Positions 24,084-32,632 of a stretch of DNA of 36,084 nt are shown one piece after another. Origin of the DNA: an uncultured Steroidobacter sp. Its GTDB lineage: Bacteria > Pseudomonadota > Gammaproteobacteria > Steroidobacterales > Steroidobacteraceae. A program made the position numbers and the translations under genes. The notes beneath the pieces were generated by a model that saw only the letters and a list, made by a program, of their open reading frames with translations, made no database searches and had not been told where the DNA came from. The stretch covers positions 1-36,084 of the forward strand of contig NZ_CALFXI010000087.1 of the NCBI RefSeq assembly GCF_937958065.1, in the 5' to 3' direction. Within the stretch, counting starts at the first letter, position 1. Every line of letters begins with the position of its first letter.

Positions 24084-26318
24084 CTACGATTCGAACCGAT
24101 AGCTGAGCTTGACCAGCAACTGATCGTCATCGCGCAGGCTGAAGGTATCTCGCAGCAGCCGAGTGCGGTCGTCGCTCACCGCCTGCTGCTCATATCCGCC
24201 GCGCCCGTACACCACGTATAGATACGACAGCGGCGCAAATTCGAATCGGTAGCGGATTTGCAAGCCGAGATTGCGGACGCTGAAGTCCTCGATCGTTTCG
24301 TCGGTGGGTACGGCGTTACCAGTGACATCGACGCGGTAGCCCTGGCGCAGCTCGGCATTGACTGCGACGGCCTGCAGTTTCAAGCGCAGCTCCTGCCGGT
24401 TGGTCATCACCCAGTTGAAGCCGCCGCTGAAATGCGATTCTTCGCCGTCGAAGCTGCCGATCAGAGTGTCCCGTTGCCACACCAGCCAGTCCGGCTTGCG
24501 GCTGGCATATAAACCCAGATACACGTTCAAGGCGTCGCTGATGAAGTACGTCGGCTCCAGATTGATGGCGTAGCCCACTTTGTCGTTGCCCGACAGGCCA
24601 CCGCTGTACGCCTCGAGCTCCAGGTGGCAGGCCCAGTTGCCCTGTCGCGGCGTTTCGTACTCGACATAACTGTTGAAATTCGGCGGCAGCTTCACCGCGC
24701 CGTTGCCACGTGTCAGCAAGTCATCGACGCCCGCGCTGTTGATGTTCACCTGCGCGTACTCGTAGCTGCCATTGCGCAGGCGGCTTTCGCGGCTGATGCG
24801 GAACTGGTGGTTCAGCAACTGGCCGTGATCGTTGTAATCCGTGCTGATCCGCCAGCGCCAGTCCTTGGAGATGTAACGCGATTCGGCGGGCAGCTGGGTG
24901 AAACGACGATTCAGTTGCCAGTGCGCGTAGTTGGTGCTGTTGCGCGACAGGTAACCGGCATCGTTGATTTCCAGAGCGTTGCTGAAGTGCATGCCGATCC
25001 ATTGCTGCCGCCAGCCATGATCCATTTCGTAGTCCGCCCAGATGGTCGCGCCATCGCCGCTGGTGCTTTGACCGAGCTGGTCGATCTCGCTCGCCATCAG
25101 GCGGGTGCGAATGTTCCAGCGCGCCGTGGGTCGCCAGTTGTGATCGAGGCCCACCACACTGGCGGTTCGATCCAGATACGGCCGCTCGACGCGGGTGGCG
25201 ATCATGCCGAGATTCTGCTGCTTGAAGTCGCGCACCACCCGGAGCGCGCCGAATGAGCGGCCCGCCGCGTCGGCTTCGTCGGCAGCGAACACGCCATACT
25301 TGGTCGCACCGATGCTGCCATTCAGTTTGGCTGCGCCGGTGATGTCCGCCGCACCCTGGCCGTCGTCGGCCTGCGCGCCGATGCGGCGCGTGTACAGGAT
25401 CTGGCTGAAATCGGACGGGGTGGTGAACTCGAAGATGCCCTGGTTCTCGGTGAAGAACGGCCGTTTGTCGCTGATGAAAATTTCGGTGGCGTCGAAGTTC
25501 ACCACCAGCTCGTCGGCTTCCACCTGGCCGAAATCCGGATTCACCGTGGCGCTGAGTTGCAGCTGGCCGTTGGGTTTCCAGAACAGGTCGACGCCGCCGT
25601 CGAGCTCGTTGTCCGTGTCGATGACGTCGTAAAGGCTCGAAACATACGGCGTGATGGCCAGCAGCGATTGATTGAAGCTGGCGACTTCGAGCGGCGCGAA
25701 CTCGGACAGGAAGCGCGGCCGCTCCCAGCTGGCCAGCGGCCACGAGACGCGTTCGCCGGTGGAGCCGACGATCCGGTCGAGATAGATGCCGATGGTGCGG
25801 ACGTCGCCGGTGTTCTCTCGCATTGGAGCGATGTGCCACGGAATCAGCACTTCGACCGTCCAGTGGTCCGCATCGCCGCCGACGGCGTGGCGCCAGTTGC
25901 CGTCCCAGTCCGGGTTGAATTCGGTTTCGTTGGTGAGGATGGCGTCGTAGATGCCGGCGGTGGAGCTCACCTTGAAGTTATAGCCGGTGCGGTGATCGCC
26001 ATCGAAATCGATCATCACATCGATGCGATCGACCAGGTCCTTGAAATCCCGCTGCACGCGTTGCTGGGTACGAATCACCGAAGGCGGCTGGAAATTCCGG
26101 AACGCCACCGCGAGCCCTTCCGGTGTCGCCAGCACCCACGCCTCGGTGGCCAGCGAGGCGGGCTCGCCATTCAATGGCTGGGTCTTGCGGAAGTCCGTGA
26201 TATGCCGGGCTTCTCGCCACTCATCGGCATCGATTCGACCGTCGATGTCGACGGCAAAGGCTCGGATGGCGAGCATGGCCAGCAGCAGTCCCAAACAATG
26301 GGCACGGCTCGCGATCAT
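24084..26318 (-). CDS. DUF5916 outer-membrane protein with CBM9-like N-terminus
   Basis: 744 residues. Signal peptide (LGLLLAMLAIRAFA, cut near residue 22) leads into a CBM9-like beta-sandwich (about residues 23-210: IDGRIDADEWREA, TAEAWV-type strands, VDRIDVMIDFDGDHRTGYNF). The rest is a DUF5916 domain (DGGVDLFWKPNGQLQLSATVNPDFGQVEADELVVN and KRPFFTENQGIFEF are hallmark segments) made of amphipathic strands that look like a beta-barrel, ending in LLVKLSYRFES. Probable outer-membrane protein; function unknown. I chose the ATG at 26318 because GGAAG precedes it and a signal peptide follows directly; the frame stays open to 26435 but that extension is not signal-like. Divergent from the exonuclease gene. 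Confidence 0.88.
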   Translation of the reverse strand: MIASRAHCLGLLLAMLAIRAFAVDIDGRIDADEWREARHITDFRKTQPLNGEPASLATEAWVLATPEGLAVAFRNFQPPSVIRTQQRVQRDFKDLVDRIDVMIDFDGDHRTGYNFKVSSTAGIYDAILTNETEFNPDWDGNWRHAVGGDADHWTVEVLIPWHIAPMRENTGDVRTIGIYLDRIVGSTGERVSWPLASWERPRFLSEFAPLEVASFNQSLLAITPYVSSLYDVIDTDNELDGGVDLFWKPNGQLQLSATVNPDFGQVEADELVVNFDATEIFISDKRPFFTENQGIFEFTTPSDFSQILYTRRIGAQADDGQGAADITGAAKLNGSIGATKYGVFAADEADAAGRSFGALRVVRDFKQQNLGMIATRVERPYLDRTASVVGLDHNWRPTARWNIRTRLMASEIDQLGQSTSGDGATIWADYEMDHGWRQQWIGMHFSNALEINDAGYLSRNSTNYAHWQLNRRFTQLPAESRYISKDWRWRISTDYNDHGQLLNHQFRISRESRLRNGSYEYAQVNINSAGVDDLLTRGNGAVKLPPNFNSYVEYETPRQGNWACHLELEAYSGGLSGNDKVGYAINLEPTYFISDALNVYLGLYASRKPDWLVWQRDTLIGSFDGEESHFSGGFNWVMTNRQELRLKLQAVAVNAELRQGYRVDVTGNAVPTDETIEDFSVRNLGLQIRYRFEFAPLSYLYVVYGRGGYEQQAVSDDRTRLLRDTFSLRDDDQLLVKLSYRFES

Positions 26319-26458
26319 TGGGCTTCCACAAAAGTGTACGGTACCGGTAGGACGCGGCTGCTCTCGCAAAGGTTTAAAGCGAGCCATCGGCGCGTGCTTG
26401 CCCCGCGCACTTACTCTTTCCGGTTTCGAATCCAACGGGATTCTGGTGAACTGGCGCC

Positions 26459-27013
26459 ATGAACGAGATCTACGTCAGCACCGATGTCGAAACCGACGGT
26501 CCGATTCCCGGCCCGCACTCCATGCTCAGCCTCGGTTCGGCGGCTTACACCGCCGACAAGGTATTGATTGCCACTTTCTCCGCAAACCTCGAAACGTTGC
26601 CTGGAGCGCAGGCGCATCCGAAGACTGCGCAATGGTGGGCGACGCAACCCGAAGCCTGGGCGGCGTGTCGCAAGGATCTGGAAACGCCCGAACGGGCGAT
26701 GGCACGCTATGTGAGTTGGATCAAATCACTGCAGGGCAGGCCGGTGTTCGTGGCGTATCCGGCGGGGTTCGATTTCCTGTTCGTGTATTGGTACTTGATC
26801 AAATTCGTCGGCGAAAGTCCGTTCAGTCACTCGGCGCTGGACATGAAGACGTTCGCCATGGCGATGCTGAAAACGGACTATCGGGCGAGTACCAAAAGAA
26901 ACATGCCGAAACGCTGGTTCGACAAGCTGCCGCACAGTCACGTGGCCTTGGACGATGCGATCGAGCAGGGCGCGCTGTTCTGTAACATGCTTGCGGAGAA
27001 TCGCGCGTCGTGA
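26459..27013 (+). CDS. DnaQ-like (DEDDh) 3'-5' exonuclease family protein
   Basis: 184 residues with an RNase H-like exonuclease fold. The first motif Asp9-x-Glu11 (STDVETDGP), a middle motif around VFVAYPAGFDFLF with its Asp, and the C-terminal HVALDDAIEQG (His and Asp) form the DEDDh metal-binding set. Such stand-alone proteins degrade DNA or RNA from 3' ends; substrate unknown. The N-terminal MNEIYVSTDVETDGP makes the start at 26459 near-certain. Divergent from DUF5916, and convergent with DUF899 across a strong hairpin. Confidence 0.88.
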   Translation: MNEIYVSTDVETDGPIPGPHSMLSLGSAAYTADKVLIATFSANLETLPGAQAHPKTAQWWATQPEAWAACRKDLETPERAMARYVSWIKSLQGRPVFVAYPAGFDFLFVYWYLIKFVGESPFSHSALDMKTFAMAMLKTDYRASTKRNMPKRWFDKLPHSHVALDDAIEQGALFCNMLAENRAS

Positions 27014-27049
27014 GTGGGCGCCGCCGATAGTTGTCGGTGGCGCCCGCTC
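27012..27049. terminator. Shared hairpin between convergent genes
   Basis: A 16-bp stem with two G-U wobble pairs (27012-27027 with 27034-27049) and a 6-base loop overlaps the exonuclease stop codon and ends five bases before the stop of the convergent DUF899 gene. There is no strong T-run on either side, so it may act as a bidirectional block or RNA end-protector rather than a classic intrinsic terminator. Confidence 0.55.
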
Positions 27050-27053
27050 CAGC

Positions 27054-27833
27054 TCACTTCTCGCGCTTTCTGAACGCGGCCTCGCCAGCGTCCGACACCT
27101 CGACCCACTTCGGGTCCGGCGGCGCGCCCGGCACGTAGCTGTCGTGCCAGTTCCACCATTTGTAGGGACGGCTCTGCGGATAGCCCTTCGGTGAGTCTTC
27201 CCATTCTTCCTGGCGGCCGAGCGCCGTCATATCCAGGAAGCTCCACACCGTCCCGATCGCCTCGTCGCCACGGTTGTTGATGAAGTAGGTGCGATAGATG
27301 CGCTCGCCGTCGCGAATGAATGCGTTATGGCCGTGCCATTCATTCACGCCGAAGTCCGCGTCGAAGCTGTCGGTGATGGTGTACCAGGGCATGGTCCAGC
27401 CCATCTCTTTTTTCAATCGCGCGATATCGGGCTGCGGCGCACGCGAGACATACGCCAGAGTCGTATCGCGCGCGTGCAGATGAGATAGATGAGAGACTTG
27501 ATCGGCCACCATCGAACAACCCACGCAAGCGTGCTGCGGCCAGCCGTGCACGCCGGGTTCGAAGAAGGCGCGATAGACGATGAGCTGGCGGCGACCTTCG
27601 AACAGATCGAGCAAGCTCACCTTGCCCCGCGGGCCTTCGAACGTATATTTGTTTTCGACGGCCAGCCAGGGCATCCGACGTCGCTCGGCCATCAGCGCGT
27701 CACGCGCGCGGGTCATCTCCTTCTCTTTGACCAGCAGCTTCGCGTGCGCAGCCGCCCAATCCTGCGCCGACACGATCGGCGGGGTGTCGAGGCCTTGCAG
27801 TTCCTTGCCGGCTTTTTCAGGTGATGCACTCAT
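27054..27833 (-). CDS. DUF899 family thioredoxin-like protein
   Basis: 259 residues. The hallmark DUF899 block is present: LLVKEKEMTRARDALMAERRRMPW near the N-terminus, LLDLFEGRRQLIVYR, then FFEPGVHGWPQHACVGCSM with the CxxC-type cysteine pair, SHLHARDTTLAYVSRAP, and a late YKWWNWHDSY segment. The fold is thioredoxin-like; a redox function is commonly proposed but unproven. Start ATG at 27833 is set by GGAGG six bases upstream; the open frame beyond it to 27989 is spurious. Confidence 0.92.
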   Translation of the reverse strand: MSASPEKAGKELQGLDTPPIVSAQDWAAAHAKLLVKEKEMTRARDALMAERRRMPWLAVENKYTFEGPRGKVSLLDLFEGRRQLIVYRAFFEPGVHGWPQHACVGCSMVADQVSHLSHLHARDTTLAYVSRAPQPDIARLKKEMGWTMPWYTITDSFDADFGVNEWHGHNAFIRDGERIYRTYFINNRGDEAIGTVWSFLDMTALGRQEEWEDSPKGYPQSRPYKWWNWHDSYVPGAPPDPKWVEVSDAGEAAFRKREK

Positions 27834-28002
27834 CGCAACCTCCGAATCGATGCGTTCGCGTGTTGGGAGGAGTATTGCGCCCGCCGCCGGCAGGGTGGGA
27901 GTAACAAGTGTGGCGGGAAGCTTCGTCTGGCGCCTCGTACTCGATATCGGGCGTTGCGCTACCGGCGGCCCCGTACATCTGGCCGGCACGGGGCCGTCAC
28001 GT

Positions 28003-28008
28003 TACAAT
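28003..28008 (+). promoter_or_regulatory. Candidate -10 of tRNA-Arg promoter
   Basis: TACAAT lies 9 bases before the first base of the tRNA, a good position for a sigma-70 -10 box in a stable-RNA promoter. The -35 region about 17 bases upstream is a poor match to TTGACA. Confidence 0.5.
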
Positions 28009-28017
28009 GCCGGCTCC

Positions 28018-28094
28018 GCGCCCGTAGCTCAGTTGGATAGAGTACTGCGCTTCGAACGCAGTGGTCGGGAGTTCGAGTCTCTCCGGGCGCGCCA
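28018..28094 (+). tRNA. tRNA-Arg (anticodon UCG)
   Basis: 77 bases folding into a full cloverleaf. The acceptor stem GCGCCCG / CGGGCGC is perfect and the 3' CCA is encoded (28092-28094). The D arm contains AGCTCAGTTGGATAGAG. The anticodon stem CTGCG / CGCAG encloses the loop CTTCGAA, giving anticodon TCG, which reads CGA and, if U34 is modified, other CGN arginine codons. The T arm has GTTCGAGTC with one G-U pair. It stands alone between the DUF899 gene and a minus-strand lipoprotein gene whose stop is 12 bases away. Confidence 0.97.
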
Positions 28095-28106
28095 CTCTTC
28101 TCCTGC

Positions 28107-28658
28107 TCACTCCTCCACGTGAGTGTTCGCCGTGTAGCTCAGGCTCACTCGCCAGCCGCGGTCCTTGGACGGCTCGGCGACGGACGCGTGCGCTTCGGAG
28201 ATGGGGCCATCCCAGAATGCGACCAGCGTGTCGACGCGAGACAGCGTGGCGCCGGCGTCGCTCATTTTCTTGCGGTGAGCGGCGGACGCGAAGTCGTAGG
28301 ACGGTGTGCCCCGCTCGCGGCTGACGCGCTTTTTGATCCTGGCGTACAGCGCGGCTGCGTCCGCCTCATCCTTGGCCTCGAAGATGTAGCCGCCGCGGAA
28401 GAGCTTGCCGTCGTCGCAGGAGTAGACCGCCAGGGCATCGCGATCCAGCTCGCGAACCCGGAAAGCGAATTGATAGCCCGAAGGCAGCTTGCCCTCGAAC
28501 GACCGCGAGCCGCGGGCATCTTCCAGCACCACGATCCGGTCGCAGGGCGCGCCGAAATCCAGGACCCGAAAACCGGTGCCCGGACTGGCCGCCGGGACAG
28601 CGCCGGAGAAAACACAACCGGTCAAAACAACAGAAGCCGCGATAGAGCTGAACCGCAC
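28107..28658 (-). CDS. Putative lipoprotein of unknown function
   Basis: 183 residues. Starts with GTG at 28658; the lipobox LTGC (Cys15) gives a very short signal, just acceptable in length. The mature region begins with a Pro/Gly/Ala stretch, then an alpha/beta domain with FRVLDFGAPCDRIVVLEDARG, GYQFAFRVRELDRDALAVYSCDDGKLFRGGYIFEAKD and a C-terminal WRVSLSYTA strand. The two mature cysteines could form a disulfide. No family recognised. Divergent from the Ser/Thr kinase across 150 bases. Confidence 0.75.
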   Translation of the reverse strand: MRFSSIAASVVLTGCVFSGAVPAASPGTGFRVLDFGAPCDRIVVLEDARGSRSFEGKLPSGYQFAFRVRELDRDALAVYSCDDGKLFRGGYIFEAKDEADAAALYARIKKRVSRERGTPSYDFASAAHRKKMSDAGATLSRVDTLVAFWDGPISEAHASVAEPSKDRGWRVSLSYTANTHVEE

Positions 28659-28701
28659 GAAACCACACTCGACTGACCAAGGGGGACGCGCGAATTTACC
28701 G

Positions 28702-28730
28702 CATTCGGGCGTCCTGCCCAGCCCCGAATG
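28702..28730. promoter_or_regulatory. Spaced palindrome between lipoprotein and kinase genes
   Basis: A perfect 8-bp inverted repeat, CATTCGGG (28702-28709) and CCCGAATG (28723-28730), has half-site centres 21 bases apart, about two helical turns. This suits a dimeric DNA-binding protein at a divergent promoter region; an RNA hairpin is an alternative. The binding protein is unknown. Confidence 0.35.
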
Positions 28731-28808
28731 TGCGTTCGATCGCTCTCCGACCCTCCCTTAAGGGCGAGGCCGGGCACGGATGGCGCGGCCCGGGCATACA
28801 ATCCGGCC

Positions 28809-30659
28809 ATGAACAAAGAAGCGGCGCTGGCATGCCTGGGTCTGCAGGGAAACGAAGATCACGCCACCGTGGCGAGGGTCTATGGCGAGCAACTGGCCGT
28901 CGTGCAGGACCGGCTGGTGAAGGCGCAGACCGATGTCGAGCGCAACACCCAGGGCGCCAGGCTCGCCGAGCTGAGCGACGCTTACGAATACCTCACCGGC
29001 ACCGGCCGCTACACGAATTCCAGCGACGCGAGCGCGACCGTGATGCGTTCCGCGACCACGCTGACACCGGCGCCGTCGGGTGACACGTTCGTTCGCATGG
29101 AGCCGGGCGCCGTCATCGCGGACCGCCTGGAGATCGGCGGCCTGCTCGGCCAGGGCGGCATGGGGAACGTGTATGCGGCGCGCGATCGTCTGAAGGAGGA
29201 GGACGTGGCGATCAAGGTGCTGCGCCAGGACTTGCAGTTCAGCAGCGCCGCCAAGGATCGGTTTCTCGCCGAGGCCAAAGTCTCCTGCAGCCTGTCCCAT
29301 CCGAACATCGTGCGAGTGCACGACGTCGGCATCAGCGGCGGGCTTTACTACTTTTCCATGGAGCGGCTCAAAGGCCAGACGCTGCGGCAGCGCATGGAGC
29401 AGTATCGTCAGAGCAATCGCGTGTTCAGCATCGCTGAAGTCACCGACATCGCCCGTCAGCTCATCGACGCACTGCGCTATGCGCATCGTTACATCGTGCA
29501 TCGTGACATCAAACCAGAGAACATCTGGCTGGCCGAGGATGGCACGGTCAAGTTGATGGATTTCGGTATCGCGCGCGCCTTTGCCAATTCACAGCTCACG
29601 CAGACCGGCATGGCGCTCGGCACGGCTTATTACATGTCGCCCGAACAGCGCATCGGCTCCAAGGAAGTCGACTGGCGCACCGATCAGTACGCGCTCGGTG
29701 TGGTGTTGTACGAGCTGTTCGCGGGCACGCTGCCGACCGGCGCGGTGCAGCCGATCGAGACCATTCGTCGTGACCTGCCGAAGCGATATGCGGCTGCGCT
29801 GATGCGCGCCATGGCGGTGATGCCGGAGGACCGCTTCCAGTCGTTGAATGAGTTGCTCGCCGAGATCGAAGCGCCGCCGCCGAAGAAGGTTCGTTACGGC
29901 AGCCTGATACTGATCGGCGCTGGACTCGCGGCTGCGGCGGCCGGAGCGTTCGTGATCGTCAGCAATCAAGGTCAGCCGCCGAAGCCGGCAGCGGTCGCGT
30001 CGGCGCCGGTCGCAAAATCGGCGCCAGTGCCAGCCGCGGGCTCGGCACAACTGGCGGGTGCTGACGGAACCGATGGAACTGCGCCAACCGACCCGCCACC
30101 GCCGGAAGAAACATCGGCGCCGGCTGCGGCTTTACCCGAGCCTGCATCCGACAAGTCCACATCGGCTGCACAGCAGTCACCTGCCGACGCGATCAGCGCG
30201 ACTTCCTTGCCCGCGCCTGAGTCGTCACCGCCGCCGCAGCGAGTGGCGAAGGCGACGCCGTCCAATGAATCGTCCTCTTCGTCATTCGCCGGAAGCGGCA
30301 TCGATGCGCGGCGCAAGCAATGCATCGCTCAATGCGAGCGCGACGATGGTGAATGTCGAAGCCTCGGCCGCCGCGGCAAGCAGGAGTGCATGCGAGCGGT
30401 CGCGTTCGGCGCAACTCCGGGGCGGATCACCACAACGAATCCGGCCGCAACCAGCTGCGCCTTCTTCGGTCAGGCGCGCTGCGATTCGGCCTTCAATCGC
30501 GAAGCCTGTCTGGCGCGCATGACGACGAGATACAAAGCCTGCGTCGATGTGCTGGGCGGCTCCGTCGCTTCCCGCCGCCAGGACTGTGACGACAACGCTC
30601 GCGCGTCCGACCAGCTGTGCCTGGACGAACTGCGAGATTGCCGCCAGTCGTGCGAATGA
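28809..30659 (+). CDS. Transmembrane Ser/Thr protein kinase with Cys-rich C-terminus
   Basis: 616 residues. Residues 1-65 are a helical domain resembling the J-like N-terminal modules of some bacterial kinases. The Hanks-type kinase domain (about 107-355) is complete: GQGGMGNV (114-121), Lys136, Glu155, HRDIKPEN (catalytic Asp233, Asn238), DFG (251-253), SPE (277-279) and Asp292. One transmembrane helix (about 364-384) is followed by a long Pro/Ala/Ser-rich linker (to about residue 490) and a periplasmic C-terminal domain with 12 cysteines, probably disulfide-bonded, as a sensor or binding module. The ATG at 28809 has no Shine-Dalgarno, and TACAAT at 28797-28802 could make the mRNA leaderless. 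Phosphorylates unknown targets in response to an unknown envelope signal. Confidence 0.93.
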   Translation: MNKEAALACLGLQGNEDHATVARVYGEQLAVVQDRLVKAQTDVERNTQGARLAELSDAYEYLTGTGRYTNSSDASATVMRSATTLTPAPSGDTFVRMEPGAVIADRLEIGGLLGQGGMGNVYAARDRLKEEDVAIKVLRQDLQFSSAAKDRFLAEAKVSCSLSHPNIVRVHDVGISGGLYYFSMERLKGQTLRQRMEQYRQSNRVFSIAEVTDIARQLIDALRYAHRYIVHRDIKPENIWLAEDGTVKLMDFGIARAFANSQLTQTGMALGTAYYMSPEQRIGSKEVDWRTDQYALGVVLYELFAGTLPTGAVQPIETIRRDLPKRYAAALMRAMAVMPEDRFQSLNELLAEIEAPPPKKVRYGSLILIGAGLAAAAAGAFVIVSNQGQPPKPAAVASAPVAKSAPVPAAGSAQLAGADGTDGTAPTDPPPPEETSAPAAALPEPASDKSTSAAQQSPADAISATSLPAPESSPPPQRVAKATPSNESSSSSFAGSGIDARRKQCIAQCERDDGECRSLGRRGKQECMRAVAFGATPGRITTTNPAATSCAFFGQARCDSAFNREACLARMTTRYKACVDVLGGSVASRRQDCDDNARASDQLCLDELRDCRQSCE

Positions 30660-30668
30660 CTCGAGCGC

Positions 30669-31238
30669 TCATTTCACCGGCACCATCAGGTGCTGATACG
30701 GCGATCCAGCCCACATGATGTAGGGCACCGCGGTGTCGGGTGTCGCGTCCTTGGGGTAGTTGTCGTAGAAGCTCGCGTCGGCGCCCACGATCATCACGTG
30801 CGGGCCGGTCTTGATCCAGTGATTCTCCGACGTGGGCGCGGTCGCGTACGGATCGGTGTTGCTGGCATCGGTGCCGCCGGCGAGCATGTACATGAATCCC
30901 ACCTTGCCGCGCGGCGGGTCCTTGTGACCGACCCAGGCGTGCACCCACTCCATTGCATTCTTGTCCATGCACATCGGGTCGGGGCCGGGCGTCTCCGGGT
31001 TGTCGCCCATGCAAGTGAAACCGTTCGTTCCTTTGCGCAGCGTGCGCATCTTGCCGTTGGCGTCCATGGCAACGACCGTCGCGTGTTGCGAGACCTTCAT
31101 CGGCGCAGCCGTCATGGCGCTCTTGATGATATCGGCATCGCTGGCCGCCGGTCTGGCGTCTTTGTCCGCTGCTGTTGCAATCATGCTCGAAGCGATCACG
31201 AGCACGGCCGTCGATAGCTGCACGAGGAATCTGTTCAT
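30669..31238 (-). CDS. Exported protein of unknown function
   Basis: 189 residues with a Sec signal peptide (NRFLVQ then LSTAVLVIASSMIATAAD, cleavage near residue 24). The mature part contains DADIIKSAMTAAPMKVSQHATVVAMD, a Cys/Met-rich loop with FTCMGDNPETPGPDPMCMD, a MEWVHAW helix and late GPHVMIVGADASFYDNYP and YIMWAGSPYQHLMVP strands. The His/Met/Cys-rich core could bind a metal, but this is speculation. The ATG at 31238 has AAGGGGAG upstream; the frame to 31286 is an artefact. Convergent with the kinase gene, 9 bases apart. Confidence 0.75.
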   Translation of the reverse strand: MNRFLVQLSTAVLVIASSMIATAADKDARPAASDADIIKSAMTAAPMKVSQHATVVAMDANGKMRTLRKGTNGFTCMGDNPETPGPDPMCMDKNAMEWVHAWVGHKDPPRGKVGFMYMLAGGTDASNTDPYATAPTSENHWIKTGPHVMIVGADASFYDNYPKDATPDTAVPYIMWAGSPYQHLMVPVK

Positions 31239-31390
31239 GGCGCTCCCCTTCGATCTCAAGTTGCACGGCGCTCTGTGAGAAAGCACAGATGCGAGCGCGT
31301 GCGAGGATACGCCGTCGCGCCCATGCGAGAATACGTAAGGTGCGCCGTTCCTTGCGGGGCGCGCCGCGACATTTCCGGCGGAGTGCTGCG

Positions 31391-32632
31391 TTAGCCGACG
31401 ACGCTCTTCAGATAACGAAACAACAGTGGATGTCTGGCCTGCAGCGCCTTGCGCTGAGCCAGCTCTTCATCTTTCTTCTGTGCACGACGGGCCTCCAGCC
31501 AGCGATGCACGCAGCGATAGTGTCGTTCGCCCGCCGTATCGGTGCGGGCCAGCTCGATGCCCATTTGTCTCGCGAGACCGGGCTCGTGCAACAGCATCCA
31601 TGCGGGGAAATCGCCGGGGGCGAGCACCGAATCTTCGGCGTCGTCATCGGCCAAATCATCTTCGGTGGCCAGAAATTCCTGCCACGCTTTGCCGACACCT
31701 GCATCCGGCTGCTGTGGTTTGCTCAATGCGTCGGCGGCGACCGCTGGCGCGTGCCAGCACAAAGCGAACCAGCCGGTGAGGGACTCGATCCGGCGATGCT
31801 GAAAGGCGCCGCTCTGCGCGAGCGCGAGGCAGAGCGCAGGCCGACGCCACCACTCGGGATCCTGCAAAACACAGGCGCTCACCCCAGCCCAATCCTGCGC
31901 CTGAGTCAGTGCATGGCTGCGGTGAAGCTGCGGCTCGTCGGCGCTGAACGGTTGATCGTTCAACGCATCGGCCAGCTGTCGCCACAGCGGCGTCAGCAGC
32001 TCGCGCCATTGCGAGCCGAGCAGGCGCTTGGCCGTCGGTGCGGTTTCCTGCAGGAATGCCAGCGCTTCGCGTGTATCGTGGACCGGCTGGCCCAGACGAG
32101 CGAGCGCCCCCATCAATCGATCATAGCCGGCCAGGTCCGAATGATTCGGCGCGATTTCATACAAACGATCCAGCTGCCGTTGCGCATCCGTGGCATTCAT
32201 CGCAGCCAGTGCCTGAGCGATGCCGTTGGTCAGCGTGGCCACGGGATTGTCGAAGAACAGATCCATCTGCGGCGCCAGCTTTGCCGGAATGAATCGACCC
32301 GCGATGAGTCGATGCAAATCGGTCTGAGCGCTGATGCGCAGCGGCTTGTTGCTGGCCGGTGCGTCCGTGTGCCAGGCAGTGAAGTCCTGCGGCTGTTCCA
32401 CCAGCCCGATGCTGCGAGCGTAGCTCACCGACTGTTCGATCTGCGCGCGGATCTTCTCCGGGCTGCCCATCAGCACGCCGTCGAGGAATTCGATTTCCTG
32501 GCGACGCCAGCTTTCGTAATCGCTGTAGGCCAGGCGGCCGGTCGCGAGCAACAGCTCCAGCACGGTGAACGCGCCTTGTTCCAACAGCTGGTCGTCGATC
32601 TGCTTCTGCAGGCCAGGGTCGATTTTGATCAT
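31391..32632 (-). CDS. Unknown protein translationally coupled to SNF2 helicase
   Basis: 413-residue, mostly helical cytoplasmic protein with no motif I recognise. It opens with IDPGLQKQIDDQLLEQGAFTVLELLLATGRLAYSDYESWRR, which suggests a small helical domain, and has a Trp-rich middle (DWAGVSACVLQDPEWWRRPALCLAL), an acidic patch (TEDDLADDDAEDS) and a basic C-terminal tail (HRWLEARRAQKKDEELAQRK). Its ATG overlaps the helicase TGA in an ATGA (32629-32632), so it is translated by coupling and probably works with the helicase. Earlier in-frame starts up to 32854 lie inside the helicase and are Arg-rich nonsense. Confidence 0.75.
   Translation of the reverse strand: MIKIDPGLQKQIDDQLLEQGAFTVLELLLATGRLAYSDYESWRRQEIEFLDGVLMGSPEKIRAQIEQSVSYARSIGLVEQPQDFTAWHTDAPASNKPLRISAQTDLHRLIAGRFIPAKLAPQMDLFFDNPVATLTNGIAQALAAMNATDAQRQLDRLYEIAPNHSDLAGYDRLMGALARLGQPVHDTREALAFLQETAPTAKRLLGSQWRELLTPLWRQLADALNDQPFSADEPQLHRSHALTQAQDWAGVSACVLQDPEWWRRPALCLALAQSGAFQHRRIESLTGWFALCWHAPAVAADALSKPQQPDAGVGKAWQEFLATEDDLADDDAEDSVLAPGDFPAWMLLHEPGLARQMGIELARTDTAGERHYRCVHRWLEARRAQKKDEELAQRKALQARHPLLFRYLKSVVG

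Noticed and set aside
31273..31288. Small CTGTG/CACAG inverted repeat before the exported unknown gene
   Set aside because: A five-base stem is expected by chance; no T-run and no pairing to a second site.
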